NCBI GenBank assembly: GCA_014155875.1
Contig: JACEFZ010021689.1
Span: forward strand, 62,001 to 126,000
DNA from: Cepaea nemoralis
Taxonomy: Eukaryota > Mollusca > Gastropoda > Stylommatophora > Helicidae
Reading direction: 5' to 3'
Length of the DNA: 64,000 nucleotides
Both the position numbers and the translations under genes were made by a program. Under the pieces are notes generated by a model, which made no database searches, was not told the origin of the DNA, and worked only from the letters and a program-made list of their open reading frames with translations. Below, piece after piece: positions 1 to 9,279 of this stretch; position 1 is the stretch's first letter, and each line of letters starts with the position of its first letter.

Positions 1-299
1 AGAATACGATCAGCGTTGCCGTAGTGGGTTGTGCTCATATTTATATTTCAGTGTCACAATGAACACCTTCTGTATTGATTAGGACCAGACATATCAGCAC
101 TTTTTTAAATGGTCTTGTCCTTGATTTCAATATTCATCTTCGGGGTTTGTTTGGCAATCACCATAATTTTGGTTTATTAGCATGTCTTTAAAAGAAATAC
201 TTTAGCAGTTCATTGATTTTGGTGAGTAGGTTTTGTAATCCCTTCTCTGTTCTTTCTGTGAATGTGCTTTGCGGAATATCCCCATCATCATGTCCCACA

Positions 300-720
300 T
301 TCTCTTCTTCTTCTTTCGTTCGCTTGAAATGTGTCTATAACTGCAATGTTGTCTCTTGTATGAACTTCGCTGTCTTTTTTAGTTCTCTCATGGCCCATCC
401 ACTATTGTGTCTCCAGGCAGAAGGTTTGCCTATATTTTGGGCAGTCTTGGAGTATGTGATCTGCTGTCTGTAGCGCCAGTAAACCCATGGCACACGGCTA
501 ATTCGCCAGTCTTAAATATTGAATACAGGACACTCTTGATCTGTTGCCAGTTTTATTGTCTTATAAATTTCCCATGCTCAATGTGTCTTTTATATGATGT
601 GTCCACGACCGCACTGGTCAACTCATCTCTTCTATGGAAATTTTCCCTTATGTTTCAACATTCATTTCACGTTTATTTTTCTTCCTATGTAAATGTATAA
701 TGCTCTTGATGAACGAAAGA
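300..720 (-). pseudogene. Decayed LINE C-terminus (zinc-knuckle end)
   Basis: Read on the minus strand, the stretch gives a broken peptide containing ALQTADHILQDCPKY. This resembles the C-terminal zinc-knuckle segment of RNase H-bearing non-LTR retrotransposons (a C-x-C ... H-x4-C pattern followed by CP-x-Y). Stops and frame changes interrupt it, so it is a fossil. It is not a copy of the LINE that follows at 824, whose equivalent segment reads AKHLLQDCPTYAEQR. The clade cannot be fixed from so short a piece. Confidence 0.55.
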
Positions 721-812
721 CGAGTGATTGGAAGGGCCAAATGTTAGACGGGCCTGTGTCCCCAAATTTGTGCCCCTTTTTAAAATAAAGTTGTTTTTGT
801 TTTGATTTCTAT
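700..812 (+). repeat. 3' end of a dispersed retroelement (AATAAAG tail)
   Basis: A motif around 740-800 (TTAGACGGGCCTGTGT, then AAAATAAAG) recurs at about 40150-40215 with the same order and spacing. The shared polyadenylation-like ending suggests the 3' end of an interspersed retroelement. The parent element is not visible here. LINE copy 1 starts just after it. Confidence 0.45.
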
Positions 813-824
813 CAAATCCCTCGC

Positions 825-976
825 CCCCCCTGCCGTGCGTCCCCCTTTGGGCCGAAGGTAGAGGGGCTTGTGAGTTCCAATGACCACAAGAGCTATGCCG
901 ACGGTAGCACTGCTACTGGTAGGGGCCACCCATGTCGGACAGGTCAAGGGAGAGGACCAGACGAAGATGACAGCAC
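825..976 (+). ncRNA. Degenerate HDV-like ribozyme at LINE copy 1 5' end
   Basis: This is the same position as the well-formed folds in copies 2 and 3. The 3' strand of P1 (AGAGGGG, 860-866) is intact, but the 5' strand reads CCCCCCT, giving one mismatch. P2 (GTGCGTC, 835-841) faces GACAGCAC (969-976), which holds one extra base. The P3 and L3 region is also altered. The copy is probably inactive. The call rests on hand folding and on comparison with the other copies. Confidence 0.5.
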
Positions 977-1104
977 AAACCTGCTGCCTTGTAGGTAGAC
1001 TGGGGACAGTCAAAGGCTAGGGAAAGCATCCCGAATAAAGTGCTTGTCGAAATCGGATGTACTGAGCCACAGGCTTGACAAAGCAGTGCAACGTAACTTA
1101 ATTC

Positions 1105-4100
1105 ATGATGTCACAAATCAAAATTAATCGTTATGGTGCTAATCCCGTGAAGTCCCATCAGGCGGTGATAGTGCCGGGCCCCCTGCCTCGAGGGGGTCCA
1201 CCCATGACTACTGGTGGTCACCTTCCCCTGTGCTGTGGAGTCAAGGCACAGAGGAGTAGGTTAAGAGCTATTGACCAAATACCCCGGACACTCAACATAC
1301 TACAGTGGAATGCCGAAGGAGTTTACAAGAAGAAAGACTCCCTAACACAGCGTCTTCATAAAGATAGAATAGATGTGGCATGCATTCAAGAGACACACCT
1401 CAACGCCAATCACAAATTCTCAGTCAGAGGATATCAGGCCACACGTTTCGACCGCGAAGGACACAAAGGAGGAGTTCTAATACTTACACGAAATACAATA
1501 CCTTGCAGCGAAGTATCTGTGATCTCTGACAACCAAACGGAAATTATAGGTGTTGATATAATGATAAAGGACGTGAAAATAAGAATCTACAATCTGTATA
1601 GCCCAGCAGATAAGGACCTTACACTCTCAAACATGAAAATAACTGACACAAACTGCATTATTGTCGGAGACTTTAATAGCCGTTCAGAAAGATGGGGATA
1701 CCCAGATACTGACAAAAGAGGAGATGAATTGGAGGACTGGGAAATAGACTCAAATCTCCATCTACTCAACAAAGCGGATGACACACCGAGCTTCTACTCC
1801 AGAAGATGGCTTACCACTTCTACTCCAGACTTAGCTTTCTGCACAGGAGACATCCTCCACAAAATCGATCGCCATGTGCTGGACCAATTAGCAGGTAGTG
1901 ACCACAGACCAATCAAGCTTGTAATGAATATGGAGTATGTTCCACAGGAGCAAAAGCCCTTGCCCCGCTGGAATTACAAACGAGCAGATTGGGACAGATT
2001 TGCCATACTAACAGACAAATATTGTGAAAACATAAATACACGATATGGCAACATAAAGCAAATGGTGGAAAGTCTAAATAGGGCGATAATACAGGCAGCC
2101 ACTGAGTCCATTCCTAGAGGAGCGAGGAAAAATTACAAACCATACTGGACTGAAGAACTACAAAGTTTGGAGGACAAAGTTGAAGATGCCAGGAAGACAG
2201 CAGAGAGAGAACAAACAATTGAAGCGAACATCTCTCTCAAAGCCATCTCAGCAAAATATAAAAGAACAGTAAATCAAACAACAAGAGATTGTTGGAGGGA
2301 AAAAACAGAAAACCTGAATTTTGACAGGGATGGAAACAAACTATGGAAACTAGTGAAAGCCATGAACAATGAAGGACCTAGAAACAAACAAATAACAATT
2401 AAACAAGGAAATGCCTTGCTTACAGGAAAAAAGGCTGCAAATGCACTAATGGAACACTATGCAAATGCAAACCACATTGATATTACAACCGAACAGAAGA
2501 AAGCAATCAAAGACAAACAGATACATCATAGAAATACAGAGACAGCAGCAGAATATATGATGGCAAATCTAACAATGGAAGAAATGGAACAGGCAATGAA
2601 TACCCTAAAAAAGAAGAAATCACCAGGAAAGGATGGAATCACAAATGAAATGCTAATAGGACTAGGCACCAAGGCAAAGAAGAAACTACTAGCAGTCCTA
2701 AATAACAGCTGGAAGAGAGGAATAGTCCCACAGGCATGGAAGGAAGCTATACTAATACCAGTCCCAAAGAAAGGAAAAGACCTGGAAGAACCAAATGGCT
2801 ATCGACCTATCAGTCTACTTAGCTGTGTAGGAAAATTAATGGAACGCATTATCAATGGCAGGCTAACATGGCATCTGGAAGAAAACAAACTCTTAACACC
2901 ACACCAAGCAGGATTCAGAAAGTACAGATCCACTGAAGATCAAATAGCCTATATATCTCAGGAAATAGAGGATGCCTTCCAAGAGAAAAAGCACACACTA
3001 GCAGTCTGGATAGATTTAGAAAAAGCATTTGATAAAGTATGGAAGGAAGGACTGAAAGTAAAACTGCAAAACATGCATGTTTGTGGAAAAATGTATAAAT
3101 GGATCAGCCACTACCTTGAGAACAGAACTGCCAGGACAAAAGTACAAGGACAAACAAGCAAAATGATGCTGCTGGAGCAAGGTGTCCCCCAAGGAGGAGT
3201 TCTTTCACCAACATTATTCCTAGCATATATAAATGACATCACAGAAAATTTTCCAGCCAGAGTACACACATCCTCCTTTGCAGATGACCTAGCCATATGG
3301 ACATCTGAAGAATATATTAGTACAGCTAACAGCAGAATACAGCAAGCCTTATTAGCGCTAGAGGACTGGTCAAAATCATGGCTAGTGAAGATAAGTGAGG
3401 AGAAAACAACATGCACAGTGTTCTCCCTCTCAAATAAAACTCAGCAACCTAAGCTGGTATTGAATGGAAAAATATTGCGCCATGAAGAAAATCCAAACTA
3501 TCTAGGAGTCACCTTTGATCGTCGCCTGACATGGAAGACACAGGTTGAGAAAAATCGAACAAGAGCAAGGCAGAGAATGGCAATCATGAAAAAGCTTGCT
3601 GGTACAACGTGGGGAGCAGATGAGAAAGTTCTCAAGAAGTTATATACTGGACGTGTGAGGCCAGTACTGGAATATGGCATTGCAGCTTGGGCAACAGCAG
3701 CTAAGTCAAACTTTAACAAAATAAGTAGAGTCCAAAATCAAGGAATGCGAATCATAACTGGAAGCCTGAAGACAACGCCTATTAATGAACTAGAAAAGAT
3801 CACTTGTTTACAACCAATGCAGGATAGAAGAGATAGCAGAGCCCAGCAACAAGCAGAAAAATTTAGAAGATTGACAGACCACCCTATGTACAACAGATTT
3901 AATGGTTTTGGAAAGGGAAGACTGAAGCGTAGCAACTTTGTAGAAACTGCAAAACGAAGGATTAGGGCAGATCCTATACTTAACATATCAACAGTCAAGC
4001 CCATACACAATGCACACAAGTTCCCAGCTTGGAGACAGCAGCAACTGCCTGAGATGATAGAAAACATTCCTGGTATTGAGAAAAAGAACACTCAGCATGA

Positions 4101-4955
4101 AACCGAAAGAAGAGAAATAACCCTAAACTACATAAAAGAACATTACCCAAGCAGGAATTGGACCCATGCATATACAGATGGATCAGCCAAAAATTCAATA
4201 GAGAATGGAGGAGGAGGAATTCTCCTAAATTTAAAAAATGGAGTGAAAAAAACACATTCAATGGCAACTGGAAAATTTTCAAGTAACTTCAAAGCGGAGG
4301 TAGAGGCTTGAAAACTGCAGCAGAAATGCTCCTGATGGAGGAAAATAAAGAGAAGCAAATAGCTATCTTCACAGATGCAAAGTCAGCTGTCTCAATACTG
4401 AAGAGCAATAACAGCACAGAACTAACTGACCTAAGAGCAGCACTCCATGGTCTATGCCAGAAATCCAAAAAAGTTGTAATACAGTGGATCCCATCACATT
4501 GCAGTATACCTGGAAACGAAGAGGCTGACAGACTGGCAAAAGAGGGCGGACGACTACCACAGCCTGACATAGACATAACCTATAATGAGGCAAAGAGGTT
4601 GATAAAAAGCACTTATAGAACCAAATGGGAATCAGAGCATCCAGGCCATCAGAAGGATGATGCATATTACAAACTCGACCGAAGAGAACAAGTAGCAATC
4701 TTCAGACTCCGCACAGGACATAACAGGCTGAAATACCACTTGTTCAATAAACTAAAGATAGGAGATACCGATGAATGTAATTGTAGAACTGGAAAAATGA
4801 CAGCAAAACATTTGCTGCAGGATTGCCCAACGTATGCAGAACAGAGAAAGATATTTTGGCCCACACCTGCTTCATTTGAGGACAAGCTCTATGGAGATAT
4901 CAACAAGCTCAAGTTGACCGCAGCTTACTTTAACTACATACAGGTTGACATTTAA
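1105..4955 (+). pseudogene. LINE copy 1 polyprotein, one frameshift
   Basis: Encodes the same polyprotein as the intact copy at 9280-13131. The first 1068 codons are open through endonuclease and reverse transcriptase and into RNase H, ending at a TGA at 4309-4311. There the copy reads GAGGCTTGAAAA where copy 2 has one more T. The frame then continues at 4308-4955 through the rest of RNase H and the zinc knuckle. Besides this indel only a few residues differ from copy 2 (for example V for E near residue 273, and A/S for T/A near 615-618). The break is either a very recent mutation or a base missed in a homopolymer. Confidence 0.88.
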
Positions 4956-4969
4956 AGGTGCATGAAGAC

Positions 4970-5240
4970 CCAGAGGCATGAAATGGAATATTGCTTGGAT
5001 AGCAAATCCATTATGTGGAAAGTCCAAATCGAAAGCTCGCTGTGTGGGCTTCATAAAAGGTGGAAAAGTGTCCTAGTGGCACGAAATGGAATATTGCTTG
5101 GATAGCAAATCCATTACGTGGAAAGTCCGAATCAAAAGCCCATTGTGTGGGCTTCATAAAAGGTGGAAAAGTGTCCTAGTGGCATGAAATGGAATATTGC
5201 TTGGATAGCAAATCCATTACATGGAAAGTCCGAATCGAAA
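4970..5240 (+). repeat. Three ~103-bp tandem repeats in LINE 3' UTR
   Basis: Units begin near 4979, 5083 and 5185 with (A/C)TGAAATGGAATATTGC-type starts and each includes GTGGAAAGTCC and AAAAGGTGGAAAAGTGTCC. The same array is present in copy 2 (about 13145-13415) and copy 3 (minus, about 26125-26395). Internal tandem repeats in a LINE 3' UTR are a feature of this family. Confidence 0.85.
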
Positions 5241-5939
5241 GCTCACTGTGTGGATGTCATCTGCAGACTGCATACTTCTGGTTTCCGGAAGAACAGCCTA
5301 TGGTGAACGGAAGGCCCAATATACGGAAGTGAGGCTAAGCAGCCATGTGCAGGACGTGACGATTCCTTGGGTGAGCCCAGTACCAGAGCGCTATGTATCG
5401 GCTCTGCAAGTATGGAAGCCTCCTTGGATGGCGGGGAATGCCCATGGTCTGCCCCTGCCTTCCCTTGAGGGCTGACCAGGATCTTTGGCTGTTCTATATG
5501 GACCAGCTGGGATGGGGGATAACACCACAACAGTGAGAGTCAAACGTCCTAAGAAACCCCCGGGAAGGTTAACCCGGTCAACAAATGCCCGCAGAAGTCG
5601 GATGTGTCGGCCTAACGGCGCAAGAACGCAGCTCTGCTGTAAACAGGCACAACGCAATCACATCCGAAAAAAAACTCCGGATGAACGAAGAAGAAGAAGA
5701 AGAAATCCCTCGCCTTTCATTACCGTTCTAACTAACCAATGTGACATTTAATACAGCCAAATTATTTCAGTTTCCAAGCCATGATGTTTATGAGACAGTT
5801 TTTCCCTTTCCCTGCTCAGATCTTGTAAAAATATAGGGGCTTTTCATATCCTTGAGGTATTTTTGGCTTATAGTACTACTCATATTTTATACACCAATTG
5901 GTAATGTGGTCAGTAAACATGCCAGCCGCCTTTACATTC

Positions 5940-6070
5940 CAGGGCGTTTTCTGGTACCAATTTTAACTGGGTCGACTTGGAGCCCAGGTACTTTTTTAAA
6001 AAATCCACCTCATCAGGGGTTCAAACACATGACCATAGCTTGCTAGCAACCGCCCCACCGCAGAATCCCA
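5940..6070 (-). repeat. tRNA-derived SINE-like fragment
   Basis: On the minus strand a tRNA-like head is visible: a box A-like TGCGGTGGGGCGGTTG followed about 30 bases later by a box B-like GTTTGAACCCC. No intact tRNA cloverleaf is apparent. It reads as a decayed SINE rather than a functional tRNA gene. Confidence 0.4.
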
Positions 6071-6586
6071 GATCCTGAAGAACACCTATTTTTTCTTCTG
6101 GATCCACAGTATTCTGGAAATATGTCTAAAAAATTAAAGCTCTAAAGCCGGTCTTTTTTTTTTTCCACAGCTACAGAATAGATATACCCGGAGGAGTTGC
6201 TGAGATTTTGGGACAAAATCTGGCGTATAGGAATAAAGGGGGTACAACTGCAAACCAGAAAACATCAGACTAACACTTCAAGCATTCACAGAAGCTCTCG
6301 AAAGTGTCCAAAAGAAGTCTGTAGTCTAGAACACTTGTTGGACATCAGCTTGTCAAATGTGTCAAGTATTCTCACATCAGTGCCATGTCTTCTTAATTAT
6401 TCATCCTCTATTTGAACATACACCCCCAACCAGCTCGCTCCGAGAAGTCTTATCCTTAGCTATCTCATCATGTCCTTCCATTTTTTTTCCAATTCCTTCT
6501 CTATAAGTGAATCACTACAAATATCTCATAACTTTCATAATACATGATGAAAGGGGCCTTGAATAGATTAGAACAAAATTCTCCTC

Positions 6587-6654
6587 TCATGTATTTTTAG
6601 GTCTTCCTCTGTTTGTTTTTCCCTGTGGATTCCAGACAAAGACGTTTCTAGTTA
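6587..6654 (-). pseudogene. LINE RT C-terminal fragment, left part
   Basis: The minus strand reads FVWNPQGKTNRGRPKNT, the tail motif (WNPQGKRxRGRPKNTW) of an RTE-like endonuclease/reverse transcriptase. The related text continues to the right of the mariner insertion at 7267. The same motif recurs at 61190-61260. Confidence 0.6.
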
Positions 6655-7266
6655 TACAGGGTGTTTGTAAAGTCTCACTACACTTTGTATGTAGAACAAA
6701 ATTTGAAAAATGAAATGACGTCATAAAAAAAAGTACTCCAGTACATCGTGAAGCAATATGCAGCGAATGGCTGTCGTCTGCTGAAGAAATTTTTTGAACT
6801 TCAAACAGAATGGTTTTATCAACAGAAGAGAGAATTTTTTGCAAATCGCATATCACATGGAATTTGGCCTGCTCGTTCTCCAGATCTAAATCCATTAGAT
6901 TATTATCTATGGGGTTTTTTTGAAAGGAAATTTTTTACAGGAAAAATGCCCCACACAATTGAGGACCTGAAAGAAGCAATCATAATTACCATTCAAGAAA
7001 TAACAACAGACACGTTCAGAAGAAAGTATTTGACAAAATGAAGAGAAAGTGTACAGTCATGCCCTTTAAGCCCGTCGCGGACATTTCCAACACCTGTTAT
7101 AATGAATACTTCAGTGGTACTTTCCAGCTTCCCCTAGACCATAGCAGTGACTATTGTAACTAATTTAATAAATTTATTAGCATATTATTTGATGACATCA
7201 TGTATTTTCATTTTTAAAATGTTTTTCTACATACAAAGTGTAGAGAGACTTTACAAACACCGGGTA
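6655..7266 (+). mobile_element. Internally deleted Tc1/mariner element
   Basis: Terminal inverted repeats of about 65 bp begin at each end with TACAGGGTGTTTGTAAAG / TACCCGGTGTTTGTAAAG and include ACACTTTGTATGTAGAA, bounded by TA. Between them an open stretch (6748-7041) encodes a transposase C-terminus with WPARSPDLNPLDYYLWG, the typical segment carrying the second catalytic Asp of Tc1/mariner enzymes. It is followed by a helical tail. The N-terminal two thirds of the transposase are missing, so the 612-bp element is non-autonomous. It splits an older LINE fragment, with flanking sequence resuming at 7267. Confidence 0.85.
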
Positions 7267-7450
7267 CTCACCCAAACTTGCTCTACGCCACCTTAACCTC
7301 AGCTACCCCATAAGCTTCTTTCATATCCTCCTCAAAATAATTAATTTCCGTCTCTACTTTTTTATCGCCGTTTTTTTTTAGGTTTTCTCTATTCTTTTTT
7401 TCCCTGTGGAGTCCAAAAAAGGGCTTTCTCAGGTTTCTCAATGTATGTCC
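7267..7450 (-). pseudogene. LINE fragment, right part
   Basis: Minus-strand debris around 7370-7430 repeats the RTE-like C-terminal signature (GRP.. with a WTP(Q)GK-like codon run) in heavily mutated form. It lies beyond the mariner insertion. Frames are broken throughout. Confidence 0.35.
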
Positions 7451-7599
7451 TATCCACTGCTAGTATCACATATTAACTATTAAAGCATGTAAAATGTCTG
7501 ACTTTTTGGTGATGGATTATTGTGTCATTAAAAAGGTTTCATATATAGTTGAAATAAAAGGGTCATCTTACACAATAAATCCTTGTCATTGGAAGTTGC

Positions 7600-7860
7600 T
7601 TGTTATATAAAACCAGTTCCAACATGTGGCTATGAATCAGGACAATTAGTAATTTAGTTGGGATGTGTATCTTTACAGGACATCGCAGTCAACCCCAGCA
7701 GCTTGTGATTTCTTGGCAATTTTTACTTTAAATTTAGTTTGCCCATTGTTTTTCTGGATGATCAGCAATCATACCATTGTTTTAAAACAAATACAAGGCA
7801 GTCTGCTTTCAGATGTGGGATTATGAATTTTGTCTGTATCCCCTTTGGGCCCAAAACGGA
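7600..7860 (-). repeat. Dispersed SINE-like repeat (family B)
   Basis: Contains ACAGGACATCGCAGTCAACC, then a run resembling TTTGCCATTGCTTTCTGAACG. The same order occurs near 15240-15370, 23955-24080, 32075-32210, 40260-40370, 45340-45450, 58270-58450 and 58785-58910, in both orientations. No protein is encoded. It is a middle-aged interspersed repeat of unknown origin. Confidence 0.5.
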
Positions 7861-7899
7861 GCCGTCTAAACTAGTAAACTTTTAATAAAAAAGCATCAC

Positions 7900-8400
7900 C
7901 CCCCCAAAAGGCTTTCATTATCATCCAGTCCCTTGCCGGCTGGTGTGGGTGATCATGCCTCCCCCCAAAAATTACAATCTCCGACGTCGGGACCCAATTC
8001 GTGTTGACCCCTTCCGTGCCATGACACAAGACTTGTCAAAAATTTTATCCTGCTGCCCTTCCCTCTATCTCCTGTCCGAAATTTTTTTCCCGGGCTGTCA
8101 CTGTCCAAGTTTTTTCTTCTCATAACGTGACCAAAAACGATAACACCCCTCTTTCTGTTTTTGAAAAGTTGTCTTTGCAACTCCCTTAAAACGTTCCCCT
8201 TGCTTTTTTTTGGCTGCCCAAATTTAAATTTTCAGCTTTTTTTTTTTATAAAAACCCATCTCCAAGGTTTCCCCGGGAATTTTTTGCCTGTTGACTAATT
8301 GTCCAGGATTTGCAAACGGTTTTTGTAGCATGAAAGAACTCTTTTACAAACTTTAAAGGACAGTGATTTATTGCCAAAACCATTTGATAGAATGCAGTTT
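7900..8400 (-). pseudogene. Decayed LINE RT C-terminus (RTE-like)
   Basis: Homologous along its length to 61763-62290, where the minus strand is better preserved and reads MWFYRRMLKINWTAKMSN and LEHVVTTGKIFRKRDRGR, the C-terminal part of RTE-like reverse transcriptases. Here homopolymers are lengthened and the frame is destroyed. Confidence 0.6.
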
Positions 8401-8429
8401 TTTTCATTACATAAAAAGCTATACAAACT

Positions 8430-8888
8430 AATAAAAAAAATCGGGGGAAAACTGAAGAATTACCCCTGCTGGATCATTTTTTGATCCCTATCTTTAAGAA
8501 AGGAGAAAATTCCAGTTGAAAATTATAGAGGTTTATCACTACTGACCAAAAGCTATAAGATACTATCCGCAGTTTACTAAATAGACTAAAACCTTTTCCA
8601 GAATAAAAATTGGTGACTACCAGGCGGGTTTTGAAAAAACCAGATAAATAATAATCAGATATTTTTTTACGAAAAATAGCCAAAAAAAATTGGGAATAAA
8701 AGAGATCTCCATAACATTTTGGGGGGTTTTTAAAAAAGGTTTTATGATATGTCCGGGGAAAATATTTTAGGGAAATGCAAATGGGGGAAATTTTGGAATA
8801 CCAAGGAATTTAATCAACATGACCAGATTATGCATGGATTTTTAAAATAAAAATTAAATTTAATGTGGGGAAAAAAAACCCTTTTTCC
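8430..8888 (+). pseudogene. Decayed RTE-like LINE, 5' part of the RT domain
   Basis: The plus strand carries broken RT motifs: LIPIFKKGE (block 1), a degraded NYRG-SLL-YKILS region, then IPRNLINMTRLCM. The text resumes after LINE copy 2 at 13882, so copy 2 inserted into this older element. Runs of A, G and T are inflated compared with relatives, which destroys the frame. Confidence 0.65.
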
Positions 8889-9034
8889 CCCCTCTGCTGT
8901 GTGTCCACCGTGACGAGGTAGAGGGGCTTGTGCGTCCCAATGACCCCAAGAGCTATGCCGACGGTAGCACAGCTACTGGTAGGGCCACCCATGTCGGACA
9001 GGTCAAGGGAGAGGGACCAGACGAAGAGACACAC
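8889..9034 (+). ncRNA. HDV-like self-cleaving ribozyme candidate, LINE copy 2
   Basis: Hand folding gives the nested double-pseudoknot order of HDV-like ribozymes. P1 is CCCCTCT (8889-8895) with AGAGGGG (8920-8926). P2 is GTGTGTC (8899-8905) with GACACAC (9028-9034). P3 is ACC (8907-8909) with GGT (8917-8919), closing a 7-nt L3. A P4 arm includes GTCCC with GGGAC. The J4/2 strand CGAAG starts at 9022 with the presumptive catalytic C. Predicted cleavage is 5' of 8889, the element boundary. Such ribozymes are known at the 5' ends of R2, RTE and trypanosome L1Tc/ingi elements. Activity is inferred. Confidence 0.72.
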
Positions 9035-9037
9035 AAA

Positions 9038-9270
9038 CCTGCTGCCTTGTAGGTAGACTGGGGACAGTCAAAGGCTAGGGAAAGCACCCCAAATACATGC
9101 TTGTCGAAATCGGATGTACTGAGCCACAGGCTTGACAAAGCAGTGCAACGTGAAACCTGCTGCCTTGTAGGTAGACTGGGGACAGTCAAAGGCTAGGGAA
9201 AGCATCCCGAATAAATGCTTGTCGAAATCGGATGTACTGAGCCACAGGCTTGACAAAGCAGTGCAACGTA
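9038..9270 (+). repeat. 118-bp tandem duplication in LINE copy 2 5' UTR
   Basis: CCTGCTGCCTTGTAGGTAGA starts at 9038 and again at 9156, and each unit ends with CAGTGCAACGT. Copies 1 and 3 have a single unit. The duplication lies between the ribozyme fold and the start codon. Confidence 0.9.
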
Positions 9271-9279
9271 ACTTAATTC

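Larger units (their letters stand above)
824..5702 (+). mobile_element. Full-length Ingi/I-like LINE, copy 1
   Basis: A complete non-LTR retrotransposon of about 4.88 kb. It has a structured 5' UTR (824-1104), one long reading frame for endonuclease, reverse transcriptase, RNase H and zinc knuckle (1105-4955), a 3' UTR with three ~103-bp repeats (about 4970-5240), and a (GAA)n tail. It is flanked by a target-site duplication of about 10 bp, AAATCCCTCG (814-823 and 5703-5712). It is almost identical to copies 2 and 3. The reading frame is broken by one missing base near 4309. Clade is inferred from the single ORF with RNase H and from the ribozyme-like 5' end; Ingi-like fits best, other I-superfamily clades are possible. 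Confidence 0.9.

Noticed and set aside
780..1013. Small minus-strand protein at the LINE 5' end (also 30132-30648 on plus)
   Set aside because: Lies on the strand opposite to the conserved RNA structure; repeated only because the LINE 5' UTR is repeated.
5221..5751. Short reading frames in the region after the LINE stop (also at 13396-13860 and 25697-26111)
   Set aside because: They occur identically in all three copies only because the 3' UTR is the same sequence; none has coding signals or a start context, and frames overlap on both strands.
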